A stretch of DNA of 64,000 nt from Verrucomicrobium spinosum DSM 4136 = JCM 18804 (GCF_000172155.1 NZ_ABIZ01000001.1:4745105-4809104); one strand, 5' to 3'. Counted from the stretch's first letter, positions 9,181 to 18,156 are shown. Program-made: numbers and translations. The notes: generated from the sequence alone by a model not told the origin.

Positions 9181-10390
9181 TTGGTCGTCGGTATCAGCCC
9201 CGAAAAGCCTGAGAAGCCTCACACAAAGGCACGAAGGCACAAAGATCGGGAAGCTCTAAGTAGTGCTGGTCCCGCGTGCGGGACTGGCGTCACCCAGTTC
9301 CGCATCGGCCCCAGCCCACCAACCACCCCAGCCCCCCGCTGGCAGCGTTGGAATTCCGTCACCGCCTTGCGGGACCAATGCCATCAGGGAAAAGGATAGT
9401 TTTGCTGTTTTGCCTAGGCAAGCCCGGGATAGCGACAGCGCATCCGCCATCCCGGTGGCACGAATGCCACTTCAGAAGGACCGAAGGTCCGGCCTGATAG
9501 CAGCCTTGGGCAACGCCCAAGGAATAGATGTCCCCATCAACCCTTGAGGGCTGAAGGCCCGGCCTCATCAATCCTGCCCACGACGAGCATCCCTGAATGA
9601 CCCCGGGCCTACAGCCCTCAACATCTAAACCAACGTCAACCTTGGGCGTTGCCCAAGGCTGCCATCACGCCGGGCTTTCAGCCCTCAGGTCATTCCCAAA
9701 AAGGAGGTCATCGGCCACGCCACTTTTTCCCTGATGGCATTGGCGTTTACGCGGCTCAGTCGAGCGGCACCCCTGACCTCCTAGGCGGTCACGATAGGTC
9801 AACCGCCTTTCCGGCCCCCCCACCCCTCCGCTCCCCAGCGGGGCTGGAACCTCCGCCTCCCTTAAGCTTCCCGGCAGGCGTCACTTAAGTGCAAGGCAGA
9901 AGCGCCATCCCGGCTCTTGCCCTCGCTGGGAGATCTGGAGAACAAGTACCGAGACGGTTCTTCTACAATCTTGACGTAAAGGAGGGGGGGGCCCAACCCC
10001 GCTCGTGTGACGTTTCATCGACGCCAGACGATCAAACCACCCCAGCGGTCAATCGGCAGGGTTGGAGTTCCGCGTTTACGCGGTCACTCCCCGCGCCACC
10101 CAAAGCCCCCACCTCGCCCACAACTCTCAAACCACCTCGTAGCGCAAATTGGCAATCTACTGTGCCGCCGATTGGCAATCGGCACCAGCGCCCCCAAACC
10201 TCCAAAGCACGTCCAACCCCACCCACCTCCCTCTTCCAATCTCAATTCTTCCGTCTTCCCAACCCCGCGCAGCCGCCCCCCTCTGAATACTGAAAACTTG
10301 AAACTTCAAACTCCCCTTGCACTTCCCCTCCCCTCATGATAAACCTCTCCTCCCGTCCCCAAAAGGTCGGGGAAATTAAGACCAAAAAAC
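9181..10390. repeat. Mosaic of short palindromic modules
   Basis: No gene seen. Contains the AAAGGCACGAAGGCACAAAG module (9220-9245), the GGTCCCGCGTGCGGGACTGG palindrome (about 9267-9287), two copies of the CCTTGGGC-(A/G)-rich inverted motif (about 9503-9521 and 9641-9660), GGGCTGAAGGCCCGGC motifs, a reverse-oriented copy of the double-hairpin repeat (9896-9966, listed separately) with its GC-rich arms on both sides, and a CGGCAGGGTTGGAGT module at 10053-10086. Confidence 0.7.
9896..9966 (-). repeat. Double-hairpin repeat, reverse copy
   Basis: Reverse-complement member of the 70-bp family: CGGCTCTTG near the left end and ACCGAGACGGTTCTTCTAC at the right end. The loop part has drifted more than in other copies. 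Confidence 0.75.
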
Positions 10391-10481
10391 GGAAGGGTGG
10401 CTGAGCCCGGTTTAAGGCACACGACTCGAAATCGTGCGTAGCCAAAAGCTACCGAGGGTTCGAATCCCTCCCCTTCCGCCA
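10391..10481 (+). tRNA. tRNA-Ser (anticodon CGA)
   Basis: Complete class II tRNA with encoded CCA. Acceptor stem GGAAGGG pairs with CCCTTCC; the anticodon arm CACGA-CTCGAAA-TCGTG places CGA at positions 34-36, reading UCG; a long variable arm (GTAGC/GCTAC) is typical of serine tRNA; the T arm contains GGTTCGAATCC. Discriminator base is G, followed by CCA. Confidence 0.97.
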
Positions 10482-10547
10482 TCTGCTCCAAAGAGTGCCG
10501 GGAGCTTGGGCCTATCAGCCCCGCATCCTTACGATGATCCAGCGCGA

Positions 10548-11075
10548 TCACCTCAAGGGTGAATGCCCTTCCCACCGATCTTTGGCAAAAGGGCTCCCCT
10601 GTGGAGATTTGGGATAAAATCGCAATGGCGCTTCATCGCCGACGACATTCAAGGCTTCGCACCGGGGGCGGCCAAAATAAGTCACCCGCTGCCCGCGCAG
10701 GAAGGCGAAGCAGCCCTGCACACCGCCCCTCATGGCGCGGATGCTGAAGTCGCTCCAGGACTGGTGATTCTGCTGGCTGTCGAGGATGTTCGCCCGCAGG
10801 CCTGCGGCATCAAAATCAACGGCCACTGGCGGCAGATTTTCCCACGTGACCGGCAGGATTTCCTGCGCTGCGTCCTCCGCAGCCTCCCGCCGCCACATCA
10901 TGCGCAGGGCGAGGTTAAAAACCCATGCCTGGTGCCCCCGCACCAGCGCATCCAGCGCATCCAGCGCATCCAGCGCATCCAGCGCGGTCATGTCACCCTG
11001 CCGGCACCGCGCGACCAGCGTATCGTCCTCCCTGTCGGGAGGGGAGGAATCAGCGGTTGCTGCTGCAGGCTTCAT
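10548..11075 (-). pseudogene. Decayed ECF sigma-70 factor gene
   Basis: The first ~75 residues read as sigma region 2: DDTLVARCRQGDMTALDAL, then VFNLALRMMWRREAAEDAAQEI. After QEI the expected continuation of region 2 and all of region 4 are missing; the remaining ~100 codons (LPVTWENLPPVAVDF onward) show no sigma similarity. Within the remnant a 9-bp unit is tandemly repeated (10938-10985), giving DALDALDALDAL where homologues have one DAL, so the reading frame is kept but the first helix is lengthened. It starts 14 bp after the tag stop and would be the last gene of the arsR operon. I regard it as a truncated, non-functional sigma gene; an intact but unusual small protein is less likely. Confidence 0.65.
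10938..10985. repeat. 9-bp tandem repeat inside sigma remnant
   Basis: CCAGCGCAT repeated about five times in a row, in frame, encoding the repeated DAL tripeptide on the minus strand. Confidence 0.9.
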
Positions 11076-11089
11076 GAGAGCGCTCCATC

Positions 11090-11740
11090 CTATGGGTCCT
11101 TTCTGCGGAGGGAACCATCGGGTAAAGCCCCACCAGCGGGCTTCACGAACTTCCTCCGCGCCCGCGAGGCTTTTGCCCGCGATGCACAGTCGGTGGCATG
11201 ATCGTTCACCAGGCCCATGGCCTGCATGAAGGCGTACACCGTGGTGGGGCCGACGAACTTCCAGCCACGCTTCTTCAGATCCTTGGACAAGGCGATGGAC
11301 TGAGCGGAAGTGGAGGCCGTTTGTGGTTCCGCCAGGCTGGCTGGATCCGGCTCGTAGCTCCAGATGTAGGCGGCCAGGGAGCCGGCTTCCTTCTCCAGTT
11401 CCAGAGCCCTTCTGGCATTGTTGATCACCGCCTCGATCTTGCCGCGGTGGCGGATGATGCCGGCGTCCTGCAGCAGGCGCACCACATCGTTTTCCTCGAA
11501 CCGGGCCACCCGTTGATAATCGAAATCATGAAAGGCGCGCCGGAAGTTTTCCCGCTTGGCCAGAATGGTCCGCCAGCTGAGGCCAGACTGAAACCCTTCC
11601 AGGCTCAGTTTCTCAAAAAGCCGGCGGTCATCGCTCACCGGAAAGCCCCATTCCGTGTCATGGTAGGCGGGAAACTCCGGAGCGAGACTGCACCAGTGGC
11701 AACGTCGTATTCCATCGGTATCGAGGTAGGTTTCGTTCAT
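11090..11740 (-). CDS. tag: DNA-3-methyladenine glycosylase I
   Basis: Base-excision repair enzyme that removes 3-methyladenine from alkylated DNA. The start MNETYLDTDG at 11740 gives 216 residues, close to the family norm, and avoids a Gly/Arg-rich extension. C14 and H27 (in RCHWCS and AYHDTEWGFP) and the H and C of DHATDC near the C-terminus match the zinc site of E. coli Tag; E30 in the HDTEWG motif matches the conserved Glu of the base pocket. The gene begins 14 bp after the stop of the YciI gene and ends 14 bp before the sigma remnant, so it belongs to the same minus-strand operon as arsR. The N-terminal motif order is canonical; the C-terminus has an extra Arg/Lys-rich tail. Confidence 0.93.
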   Translation of the reverse strand: MNETYLDTDGIRRCHWCSLAPEFPAYHDTEWGFPVSDDRRLFEKLSLEGFQSGLSWRTILAKRENFRRAFHDFDYQRVARFEENDVVRLLQDAGIIRHRGKIEAVINNARRALELEKEAGSLAAYIWSYEPDPASLAEPQTASTSAQSIALSKDLKKRGWKFVGPTTVYAFMQAMGLVNDHATDCASRAKASRARRKFVKPAGGALPDGSLRRKDP

Positions 11741-11754
11741 GCTGGTTGGAGGGA

Positions 11755-12042
11755 TCAGGAAACCAAAAACTGCAGGCGCGGATCGGCCATGCCCGGATCC
11801 AGCTCTATGATCTCCGCCGTCACCACTCGTTCTGCCACGAAGGGGTCCTCCTGCACGCGTTGCTGAATCTCGGCCAACGTCACGCCGTGCGCCAGAAGGC
11901 AACCGCCTTGAGCGGAGGCGAGACTCCCGGCGAGCAGGAAGACGCCATCGTCAAAACCCCGGCTGAGCCACTGCTTGTGTCCGGCCATGAATTGCGGCGC
12001 TTCAGACTGGCGGGAGGAAAATCGGAGCAGGATGATGAACAT
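11755..12042 (-). CDS. YciI (YCII-domain) family protein
   Basis: Small cytosolic protein of the YCII family; the fold is a ferredoxin-like dimeric barrel and the biochemical role is mostly unknown. The start MFIILLRFSSRQSEAP at 12042 gives 95 residues. Recognisable features are the initial beta strand with aromatic/hydrophobic residues, HKQWLSRGFDDGVFLLAGSL (family pattern H..(W/F)L...G.....GP/GSL), and the closing DPF...VV.AEIIEL. It lies 40 bp after the SRPBCC gene and 14 bp before tag. YCII proteins are often coupled to ECF sigma factors; here the only sigma gene alongside is the decayed one at 10548. Confidence 0.8.
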   Translation of the reverse strand: MFIILLRFSSRQSEAPQFMAGHKQWLSRGFDDGVFLLAGSLASAQGGCLLAHGVTLAEIQQRVQEDPFVAERVVTAEIIELDPGMADPRLQFLVS

Positions 12043-12082
12043 GGTGAAATGCTGATGCAATGGGGTTGGGAAAAAAATTGGC

Positions 12083-12529
12083 TCAGAGACGGCGCAACAG
12101 TTGATCCAGAGTAGAGTTCCAGCACCCTTCGTGACGAGCCCGCATCGCTTCATCCGGGAAGAGGGTGTGCCGCACCTCCACCTCGGTTTCGTGATCACTT
12201 AGCGGACGGAAGAACACGGACACCATCGTGTCCTTCCCCGCATCGATGTCCGGCGGCTCCGGCATCCAGGTGAAGATGAGGCATGCCATCGGCTGCACCG
12301 TGAGGTACTTGCCCCGCAGCAGGAACTTCGCCTGCGGCCAGGTGAAGTGGAAGACATACTCGCCACCCTCTCGCAGATCGTGCTCCACGATCTCCAGCGT
12401 GACGTCGTCATAAGGGCGAAACCACCTGGTGAGATGCTCCGGATCCGCCCAGGCCTGATACACAAGCGCAACGGGATGCGGATAACGACGGATGACTTGA
12501 ACTTCGAGCGGAGGTTGATGCACGGGCAT
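12083..12529 (-). CDS. SRPBCC/AHSA1-family protein
   Basis: 148-residue START-like (SRPBCC, AHSA1 type) domain protein, predicted to bind a small hydrophobic ligand. Family marks: VIRRYPHPVALVYQAWADPEHLTRWF at the start and W140-like tryptophan in the C-terminal helix (EGCWNSTLDQL). It begins 9 bp after the arsR stop. ArsR regulator plus AHSA1 protein is a very common pair in bacteria, frequently with YCII or glyoxalase-like proteins, and probably forms one regulatory unit. Substrate unknown. Confidence 0.88.
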   Translation of the reverse strand: MPVHQPPLEVQVIRRYPHPVALVYQAWADPEHLTRWFRPYDDVTLEIVEHDLREGGEYVFHFTWPQAKFLLRGKYLTVQPMACLIFTWMPEPPDIDAGKDTMVSVFFRPLSDHETEVEVRHTLFPDEAMRARHEGCWNSTLDQLLRRL

Positions 12530-12538
12530 GACGCAAAA

Positions 12539-12919
12539 TCAGGAGGCAGACTTTTGGGACTTCGGGTTCGCGGAAACGGCTCCACTTTGCTGGCTGGCCA
12601 TGGTGTCGAGATACGCCCCCAACCGGTCCAACTGCCTTTCCCACAGCTTGCGATACCGTTGCACGAAGGCGGAGGCATCAGACAGCGGCGTCGCATCCAG
12701 CCGCAGCCAGTGCTCCCGCCCCTTCTGCTCACGCCGCACCAAACCCGCACGCTCAAGATTGAGGATGTGCTTGGACGCCACATTCAGCGAACAATCAAAC
12801 TGCGCCGCCAGATCCGTCACCCGCACCGGCTCACGCGCCAGCAGCTCCAGCATCCCCCGCCGGGTGGGATGCGCCAGAGCGGAGAAAGTGTAGTCGAGCG
12901 CCGTCACACATTCACCCAT
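12539..12919 (-). CDS. ArsR-family transcriptional regulator
   Basis: 126-residue winged-helix repressor. FSALAHPTRRGMLELLA (about residues 13-29) is the classical ArsR N-terminal signature; the recognition helix region is DLAAQFDCSLNVASKHILNL, followed by the wing REQKGREHWLRL. No cysteine pair of the metal-sensing kind is seen, so it is likely one of the many ArsR members paired with AHSA1 proteins. First gene of the operon arsR-SRPBCC-YciI-tag. A palindrome overlaps its start codon and a strong promoter lies immediately upstream (separate entries), suggesting autoregulation. Confidence 0.9.
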   Translation of the reverse strand: MGECVTALDYTFSALAHPTRRGMLELLAREPVRVTDLAAQFDCSLNVASKHILNLERAGLVRREQKGREHWLRLDATPLSDASAFVQRYRKLWERQLDRLGAYLDTMASQQSGAVSANPKSQKSAS

Positions 12920-12930
12920 ATGGATGAATG
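12909..12930 (-). promoter_or_regulatory. Palindrome over arsR start codon
   Basis: 22-bp near-perfect palindrome with arms CATTCA(C/T)CCAT and ATGG(A/G)TGAATG, centred on the arsR start region; the ATG is inside it. It begins exactly at the downstream edge of the proposed -10 box, as expected for an operator bound by the repressor itself. Confidence 0.55.
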
Positions 12931-12957
12931 TTTTACACGAGGAACTAATACTGTCAA
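12930..12957 (-). promoter_or_regulatory. Sigma70-type promoter of arsR operon
   Basis: On the minus strand TTGACA (12957-12952), 16-bp spacer, TAAAAC (12935-12930). The start point would fall only about four bases before the arsR ATG, giving a nearly leaderless transcript. Confidence 0.55.
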
Positions 12958-12990
12958 GGCACCAACCGAAGAAGCCGCGCGAAAGTCAGC

Positions 12991-13893
12991 TCATGAGAGC
13001 CTCGCGCTCCTGAGCGGTCCACGGCGGCGGCGCAGCAGGCAGCAGCCCAGGGCCACGCCGAGCAGCAGAGCCCGGGAGGGTTCTGGGACGACCTCACCCT
13101 GAATCTGAAGACTGTCGAGACGCAGGCTGCCGTTGGTCGTCGAGTACACGCCTACAGTGAACGTGATCGGGGTGCTGACATTCGTCAGATCAGCCGAGTA
13201 GGCGCTCAAGTCAAAGGAGTAGAGATTGGAGGAAGATGGCGCGGTGTTGTTGTTCACCACGGCACCCGTGGTGTCGTAGGCTTTGGTCGTGGTGCCAAGG
13301 ATGGTGCTGCCCGTCGCGCTGCTCTGCACAAAGTACGTATAGCTGCCTGACGTGTTGGTTTGATTTGCCCAAGCGTAGAAGCTGATCTCGGTCAAGTTAA
13401 GCGCGTAGCCGCTCTCAGGGGTCAACGTGACGGAGAAGAAGTCGCTGGCCGTGATCGCAGCGGCGGGCGAGGCTGTCGCTGCCGCGGCTGAGGGAAAGAC
13501 ATACGGATTGCTGCCGCCAACTCCCATGACGCCGTTGTAGCTGGGCGAAACCGCAGTGCCCGTGCTGCTAAGCGTTCCCGCTCCGCCGTTGGTTCTCAAA
13601 CCCGAGCCCACGCTGAGACTCGACACGGTCAGATAGGGCACGGCACCTGCGGCATTCGAGTAGGTGCTTCCCGAATAGGGTCCTGCCGCGGGTGTGGTAT
13701 TCAGGAAATTGAGCTCCGCCGAATTGTCGAAATCCCACAGTCCGAGAGTCACCGCAGAATGAGCCGGCAGGATGAGATACGCCAGAGCCAGCAATGTCAG
13801 GCAGAAGGCACCTTTGCCGTTCGCATTCGTTCCACCGGAGAAATGGGGTCTGTCCGGACGGGCCGTTTTCAAGGTCGCAAAAGGTAGTTTCAT
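12991..13893 (-). CDS. PEP-CTERM sorting domain protein
   Basis: 300-residue exported protein. A hydrophobic signal segment (CLTLLALAYLILPAHS) follows a 28-residue polar N-terminus; the body is rich in Ser, Thr, Gly and Ala and looks like a beta-rich extracellular domain; the C-terminus is VVPEPSRALLLGVALG followed by RRRR, i.e. a PEP motif, a transmembrane helix and an Arg cluster, the exosortase recognition signal. It probably ends up on the cell surface or in the exopolysaccharide layer. No exosortase gene is in the window. The start could also be an internal ATG nearer the hydrophobic segment, but none is present. Specific function unknown. Confidence 0.85.
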   Translation of the reverse strand: MKLPFATLKTARPDRPHFSGGTNANGKGAFCLTLLALAYLILPAHSAVTLGLWDFDNSAELNFLNTTPAAGPYSGSTYSNAAGAVPYLTVSSLSVGSGLRTNGGAGTLSSTGTAVSPSYNGVMGVGGSNPYVFPSAAAATASPAAAITASDFFSVTLTPESGYALNLTEISFYAWANQTNTSGSYTYFVQSSATGSTILGTTTKAYDTTGAVVNNNTAPSSSNLYSFDLSAYSADLTNVSTPITFTVGVYSTTNGSLRLDSLQIQGEVVPEPSRALLLGVALGCCLLRRRRGPLRSARLS

Positions 13894-14078
13894 AGTACGC
13901 TTTGGAGGGGAAGCACTGCTTGATATTGATCAAGATCATGGCAAAACCACCCCACCCCGTCTCCCTCTCATCATGCACCATTTGGGGACACCTGGTCCCT
14001 TGACAAAATCCATTGCCGCAATTTCCCGGCATTTCTCATCCCCTCAGACCGCGTGCCCGGGCGCTGGTGAGGTCGGGG

Positions 14079-14702
14079 TCACACTCTCACAATCCCACGC
14101 CGAATAGCTTCTGCAGTGGCCTGCGCGCGGTCATGCACCCCCAGTTTCTCGAGAATGTGGCTCACATGGCGTTTCACCGTGTCTTCGGAGATGGCAAACA
14201 AGGCGGCGATCTGTTTGTTCGCGTGTCCTTTCGCGATCAGTTCCAGAATCTCCCGCTCACGCATGGAGATCCCCACGCACAGGCGCAGGTCCGCCAGGCG
14301 TTGCTCCAGTTCAGGCGGAAGATAGCTCCCGCCCGCGGCCACCCGCCGCAGGGCCGTCAGCAACTCGTCGCGGGAGGCGGTCTTTTGCAGGTAGCCCGCC
14401 GCCCCGGCGTCCAGCGCCATCTGCACCTCGTCATCGTGGGCAAAGGTGGAGTAAACCAGGATGCGGGCCTGTGGATCATGAGCCCGCAGGATGGCTGTAG
14501 CCTGCACGCCGGTGATCCCAGGCAGTTGCAGATCCATCAGCACCACACCCGGCTGCCGGAGCTGGTACACCTCCAGCGCGTCTTCCCCGCGCTTCGCTTC
14601 GCCCACGACCTTGACGTCGCCCTCAACCTCGAGCGCCGCGGCCAGACCGCTCCGCACGACGAAATGATCATCAACAATGAGAACGGTCAGCGGAGGGGTC
14701 AT
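14079..14702 (-). CDS. NarL-type response regulator (RR1)
   Basis: 207-residue DNA-binding response regulator. Receiver domain 1-125 with the acidic pair D11/D12, phospho-acceptor D57 in VVLMDLQLPG and K106-region (YLQKTAS); LuxR-type helix-turn-helix at about 140-205 (SMREREILELIAKGHANKQIA, EDTVKRHVSHILEKLGV). The ATG at 14702 overlaps the kinase stop as ATGA, so it is translationally coupled to the histidine kinase at 14699-16795, its evident partner. It is strongly similar to the response regulator at 35084 over the whole length and ends AIRRGIVRV, marking the natural C-terminus of this subfamily. Confidence 0.95.
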   Translation of the reverse strand: MTPPLTVLIVDDHFVVRSGLAAALEVEGDVKVVGEAKRGEDALEVYQLRQPGVVLMDLQLPGITGVQATAILRAHDPQARILVYSTFAHDDEVQMALDAGAAGYLQKTASRDELLTALRRVAAGGSYLPPELEQRLADLRLCVGISMREREILELIAKGHANKQIAALFAISEDTVKRHVSHILEKLGVHDRAQATAEAIRRGIVRV

Positions 14703-16795
14703 GAGTGGAGCAGCAGTTGTTTGGCGGCTTGCCCATGGGCGGCCGGGGCGGATCTTTCCAGCATCAGTTCGATCTCCAGGGTGGTGCCCTGCCCTGGCGC
14801 AGAACGCCAGAGGGCGATCCCGCCGAATTTTGCGCAACGCTCCTCAATGCCAATGCAGCCGAAGTGTCCCCTTTGTCCGCCGTGCAGTGCCTCGGCGTCA
14901 AAGCCTTGCCCATCATCCGCAATGGTCATCCGCAACCGGCTCCCCTCCACACCCAGAGAGAGGCGGATGCAACCCGCGCGGGCGTGTTTCAGCGCATTGG
15001 TCACCCCCTCGCGTGCGATCATGCGCAGATGATGAACGGTGCGGGAGGGAAGCGGGGGCATGGGGCCGCTGACTTCCAGTTTCAGCACGGGACCGCAGCC
15101 CAGAGGGTGCTCATCCACGATGGCCTGCAAGGCCGCCACGAGGTCCGCGTTCTCCCGGGAAGGCACGCGCAACTCCGAGACCAGGCTGCGTGTCTCCACC
15201 TGCATCTGCGAGACCAGGCCGCGGGAGGCGCGCAGGAGGTGTTCCCCTCTCTCATTGACGCCGTGTGCCTGCACGGCCTCCAGCCGGAGCAGCAGCCCGG
15301 TGAGCCCCTGCTCCAGGGTATCATGAAACTCACGCGCGATCCGCTGCCGCTCATCATGCGCAGCTTCGCGCTCGATCCGCCAGCGCAATGCCGTCGTCTG
15401 ACGCCGCACCTGACGCCGCAGCATCGTGATCCACAGCCCCGCCAGCCCCATCGCGAACAGCAGCACGCCCACCACCAGGGCCAGACGCTGCGCCGTCCAC
15501 CATGAGGGTGAGTTGAGCACCTCTACGTCATCCGCACTGCGGCTGCGCAGGCTCACCGTACGCGGCACGGACTGCACGCCTGAAGCCGTCATCTTGATGG
15601 AGTCCACCTGGCAGATCCCGGTGACCCGTACGCGTGAGCCAGCCGGCGGCTCCTGTGCCAGCAGCGGGGCCGAGACGCGAAACGTTCTGCCGCCCTCCTG
15701 CAGCACCAGCACCAGCCCCTCCTCCGCCCTGAAGGAGCCGGAGAGAGTCGCAGTCACCGCGACCAGATCGTTGTCATGCGCACCGTTCAAGAGATCGGTC
15801 ATGCTCGCCTCAATCGCGGGAGGCTCCGGTCCAGGCTCCTGTTGAATGAGGCGCGTGTTGACCAGGGAGGCGCCAAACCCCTGTATCTTGGGAAAGCCGA
15901 CGGCTTCGATCCTTGTGCCCGCGCTCAAAAGCATGGGCGGGTGCAGTTGCAGCCCGAGCGCCGTCGCCTCATCACGAATAAAGACCGTGCCGTCTGAAAA
16001 GGCGGCGACGACCGTGCCAGCGACACGCACGCGATGTCCGTTCTGACCCACCACTCTGAAGGCCAGCAGCTTGCTGGCGGAGATGGTCGGCACGTCCTGC
16101 ACGGGTGGAGCAGCCTTCAGCACCTTGAGCCAGCTCCAGTCCTGGAGCCATAAGATGGGCTGGAGGAGCTGCCGCCGGTGGTTGATGGTCCCTGCGGCCA
16201 GCCCTTCGATGCGCACCCGGCTGTCCACCAGCAGATGCCCTTCCTGCGGCGGCGCATAGACATCCACCTCCAGCAGGTCCTGATTCATCGCCAGGTGAAG
16301 GATCGTGTGATCCCCGTCTCCGCTCGGCGTCACGGACTGCACGATGCCTTCCGCCGCCACCAGCTGGTAGTGATAGCGGCCGGAGAGCAGGTCGGCGTAG
16401 GACACCGGGGCAGCGGGCGGCGTCTCCCCATGCCCCAGCTTCTTATAGGTGGCTTTTTGGATGCCCGGCATGTACATGCCCGGCGAGGTGACACCTCGAA
16501 CCCCGACCTCATCCCCCACCCGCAGCGCCAGCACGTTTGAGCCGCGAAAGAACGTCCCCGCCGTCTTGTCCTGGATGAGCACCGATCCTCGCGGATCCAC
16601 AAAGATCACCGTCCCCTGCAGTGCCACGGGCAGCTCTTTCTCCGCTTCTTCCGGCGGCAGCGAACGCACCTCCAGGGCGGTTCTCAAGGGCGTCTCCACG
16701 CCGAACGCCATCGCGCAGACCAGACTGCTTCCCAGCACGGCCAGCCAGCTCAAGGCTGGCAGGCGGTATGCGGTCATGCAGGGGCGCGGAGGCAT
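14699..16795 (-). CDS. HisKA_3 sensor histidine kinase with OB-like sensor repeats (HK1)
   Basis: 698-residue membrane sensor kinase of the NarX/DesK group. Order: signal segment (about 10-30); a periplasmic region of ~400 residues in which I count four repeated OB-fold-like beta modules (each of the kind GTV..VD..G..LIQD...G, then a G(D/T/S)(E/R)(V/I).V.G strand); a transmembrane helix at about 440-463 (ALVVGVLLFAMGLAGLWITML); dimerisation/phosphoacceptor helix with H491 in REFHDTLEQGL; HATPase_c with N box (REGVTNALKHA), G1 (DDGQGFD) and G2 (GCIGIEERC). It overlaps the regulator gene by 4 bp and starts 16 bp after the DUF1501 stop. M1 (16795) or M7 (16777) could be the start. A full paralogue lies at 32992. 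Confidence 0.92.
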   Translation of the reverse strand: MPPRPCMTAYRLPALSWLAVLGSSLVCAMAFGVETPLRTALEVRSLPPEEAEKELPVALQGTVIFVDPRGSVLIQDKTAGTFFRGSNVLALRVGDEVGVRGVTSPGMYMPGIQKATYKKLGHGETPPAAPVSYADLLSGRYHYQLVAAEGIVQSVTPSGDGDHTILHLAMNQDLLEVDVYAPPQEGHLLVDSRVRIEGLAAGTINHRRQLLQPILWLQDWSWLKVLKAAPPVQDVPTISASKLLAFRVVGQNGHRVRVAGTVVAAFSDGTVFIRDEATALGLQLHPPMLLSAGTRIEAVGFPKIQGFGASLVNTRLIQQEPGPEPPAIEASMTDLLNGAHDNDLVAVTATLSGSFRAEEGLVLVLQEGGRTFRVSAPLLAQEPPAGSRVRVTGICQVDSIKMTASGVQSVPRTVSLRSRSADDVEVLNSPSWWTAQRLALVVGVLLFAMGLAGLWITMLRRQVRRQTTALRWRIEREAAHDERQRIAREFHDTLEQGLTGLLLRLEAVQAHGVNERGEHLLRASRGLVSQMQVETRSLVSELRVPSRENADLVAALQAIVDEHPLGCGPVLKLEVSGPMPPLPSRTVHHLRMIAREGVTNALKHARAGCIRLSLGVEGSRLRMTIADDGQGFDAEALHGGQRGHFGCIGIEERCAKFGGIALWRSAPGQGTTLEIELMLERSAPAAHGQAAKQLLLHS

Positions 16796-16811
16796 TCAGG
16801 CACTCTACACA

Positions 16812-18107
16812 TCAAGCGAAGAGCGAGGCAATAGGTTTGCCTTCATCCGTGATGGGGATGGGGCGCGAACCGTCCATCAGCGCCCGATGGGGATCAATGC
16901 CCATGGCCGCGTGAATCGTCGCATGAAAATCCGGGATCGACACGGGATTCTCCGCGATGTTTTTCGAAAGCTCATCCGTCACGCCATAGGCGCCGCAGTG
17001 TCTCAATCCGCCCCCGGCCAGCACCATGCTGAAGGTGGTGCCTTGATGCCCACGCCCACCGCGTCCGTCGAACTCTGCGGGGCGGCCAAACTCTGTGGCC
17101 ATCACCACCAGGGTCTTGTCGAGCAGCTTCTTCTCCTCCAGATCCCGGAGCAAGGCAGAGACGGCAGTGTCCAGATCACGGATGAGCGTGTGCTGGTTGA
17201 TCTGGCCCTCATTGTGCGTGTCCCAGCCGGTGCCGTTGATGAAATTCAGATTTTGCGACACCTCGATGAAGCGCACCCCGGCCTGCACCAGCCGCCGTGC
17301 CAGCAGACAGCGCTGGCCGAACTCGCCTCCGTACTGCTGCCGCAGGGTACCGGGCTCTTCATCAAGCTTGAAGTGCCGCATGAAGCCCGGCCCCGCCAGT
17401 CGCAGGGCTTCACGTTGTGCCTCCTCGTACTCCCCGGCCATGGTGCCCTCCGGCGCTTTCTCCAGCAACGGTTTCAGCAAGGCCTGCCGCCGCGCGGTGC
17501 GATCCATGTTCACCCACTCAGGGCGCGTGAATCCCGCCGGTCCAGACTCCGTGTCCGTGAGATAGACATACCCATGGCGCGCCCCCAGAAAGCCCGGCCC
17601 CCGGCTCACATTGGGAAATCCCATGAGCATGTAGGCGGGCACATCCGGATCGGCCGCACCCCGTTGCTGGGCCACGATGGAGCCGATGGAGGGATACGTC
17701 ACCGTGCCGCTGATCATCCTGCCGGTATGAACGAGGTTGGTGGCGAAGGCGTGCTCATCCACCACGTGATGATTGACCGTACGCACCACCGTCATCCGCT
17801 CCGCCATACGCGCGAGCTGGGGGAGATGCTCCGTGAACTGGACGCCCGGCACAGAGGTGTCGATCGCTGCATAATCCGAGCCCGCTACCTTTGGCGATGC
17901 CTTGGGGTTGCCACGACGTTTGGGGTCAAAGGTATCAACCTGCGCCATGCCGCCGCCCAGCCAGATGAAGATGCAGTGTTCCGCTTTGCCCACAGGCATC
18001 GGCGCAGCCGCCTTCATCAGGCCCGGCAGCAAGGGAGCGGCCGCGAACGCGGCACTCTGCTGTAGAAAACGGCGACGGCTCAGGTGGCGGGTTGAGAGGT
18101 TGTTCAT
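16812..18107 (-). CDS. DUF1501 exported protein
   Basis: 431 residues from [17 protein letters not shown], with a twin-arginine signal ([18 protein letters not shown]) in the first 35 residues. The rest is a DUF1501 (alkaline-phosphatase-superfamily fold) domain; visible conserved stretches include [37 protein letters not shown] and [20 protein letters not shown]. These proteins are abundant in Planctomycetes and Verrucomicrobia and nearly always lie next to a PSCyt1/DUF1553 gene, as here (49 bp downstream of it). Role unproven; involvement in degradation of sulfated or complex polymers has been suggested. The alternative upstream start at 18185 lacks conservation and would bury the Tat signal. 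Confidence 0.92.
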   Translation of the reverse strand: MNNLSTRHLSRRRFLQQSAAFAAAPLLPGLMKAAAPMPVGKAEHCIFIWLGGGMAQVDTFDPKRRGNPKASPKVAGSDYAAIDTSVPGVQFTEHLPQLARMAERMTVVRTVNHHVVDEHAFATNLVHTGRMISGTVTYPSIGSIVAQQRGAADPDVPAYMLMGFPNVSRGPGFLGARHGYVYLTDTESGPAGFTRPEWVNMDRTARRQALLKPLLEKAPEGTMAGEYEEAQREALRLAGPGFMRHFKLDEEPGTLRQQYGGEFGQRCLLARRLVQAGVRFIEVSQNLNFINGTGWDTHNEGQINQHTLIRDLDTAVSALLRDLEEKKLLDKTLVVMATEFGRPAEFDGRGGRGHQGTTFSMVLAGGGLRHCGAYGVTDELSKNIAENPVSIPDFHATIHAAMGIDPHRALMDGSRPIPITDEGKPIASLFA

Positions 18108-18156
18108 GATCGAGGGGTGATGAGTAAAAGAGAGAGAAAGAGTCTGTGTGTCTGCA

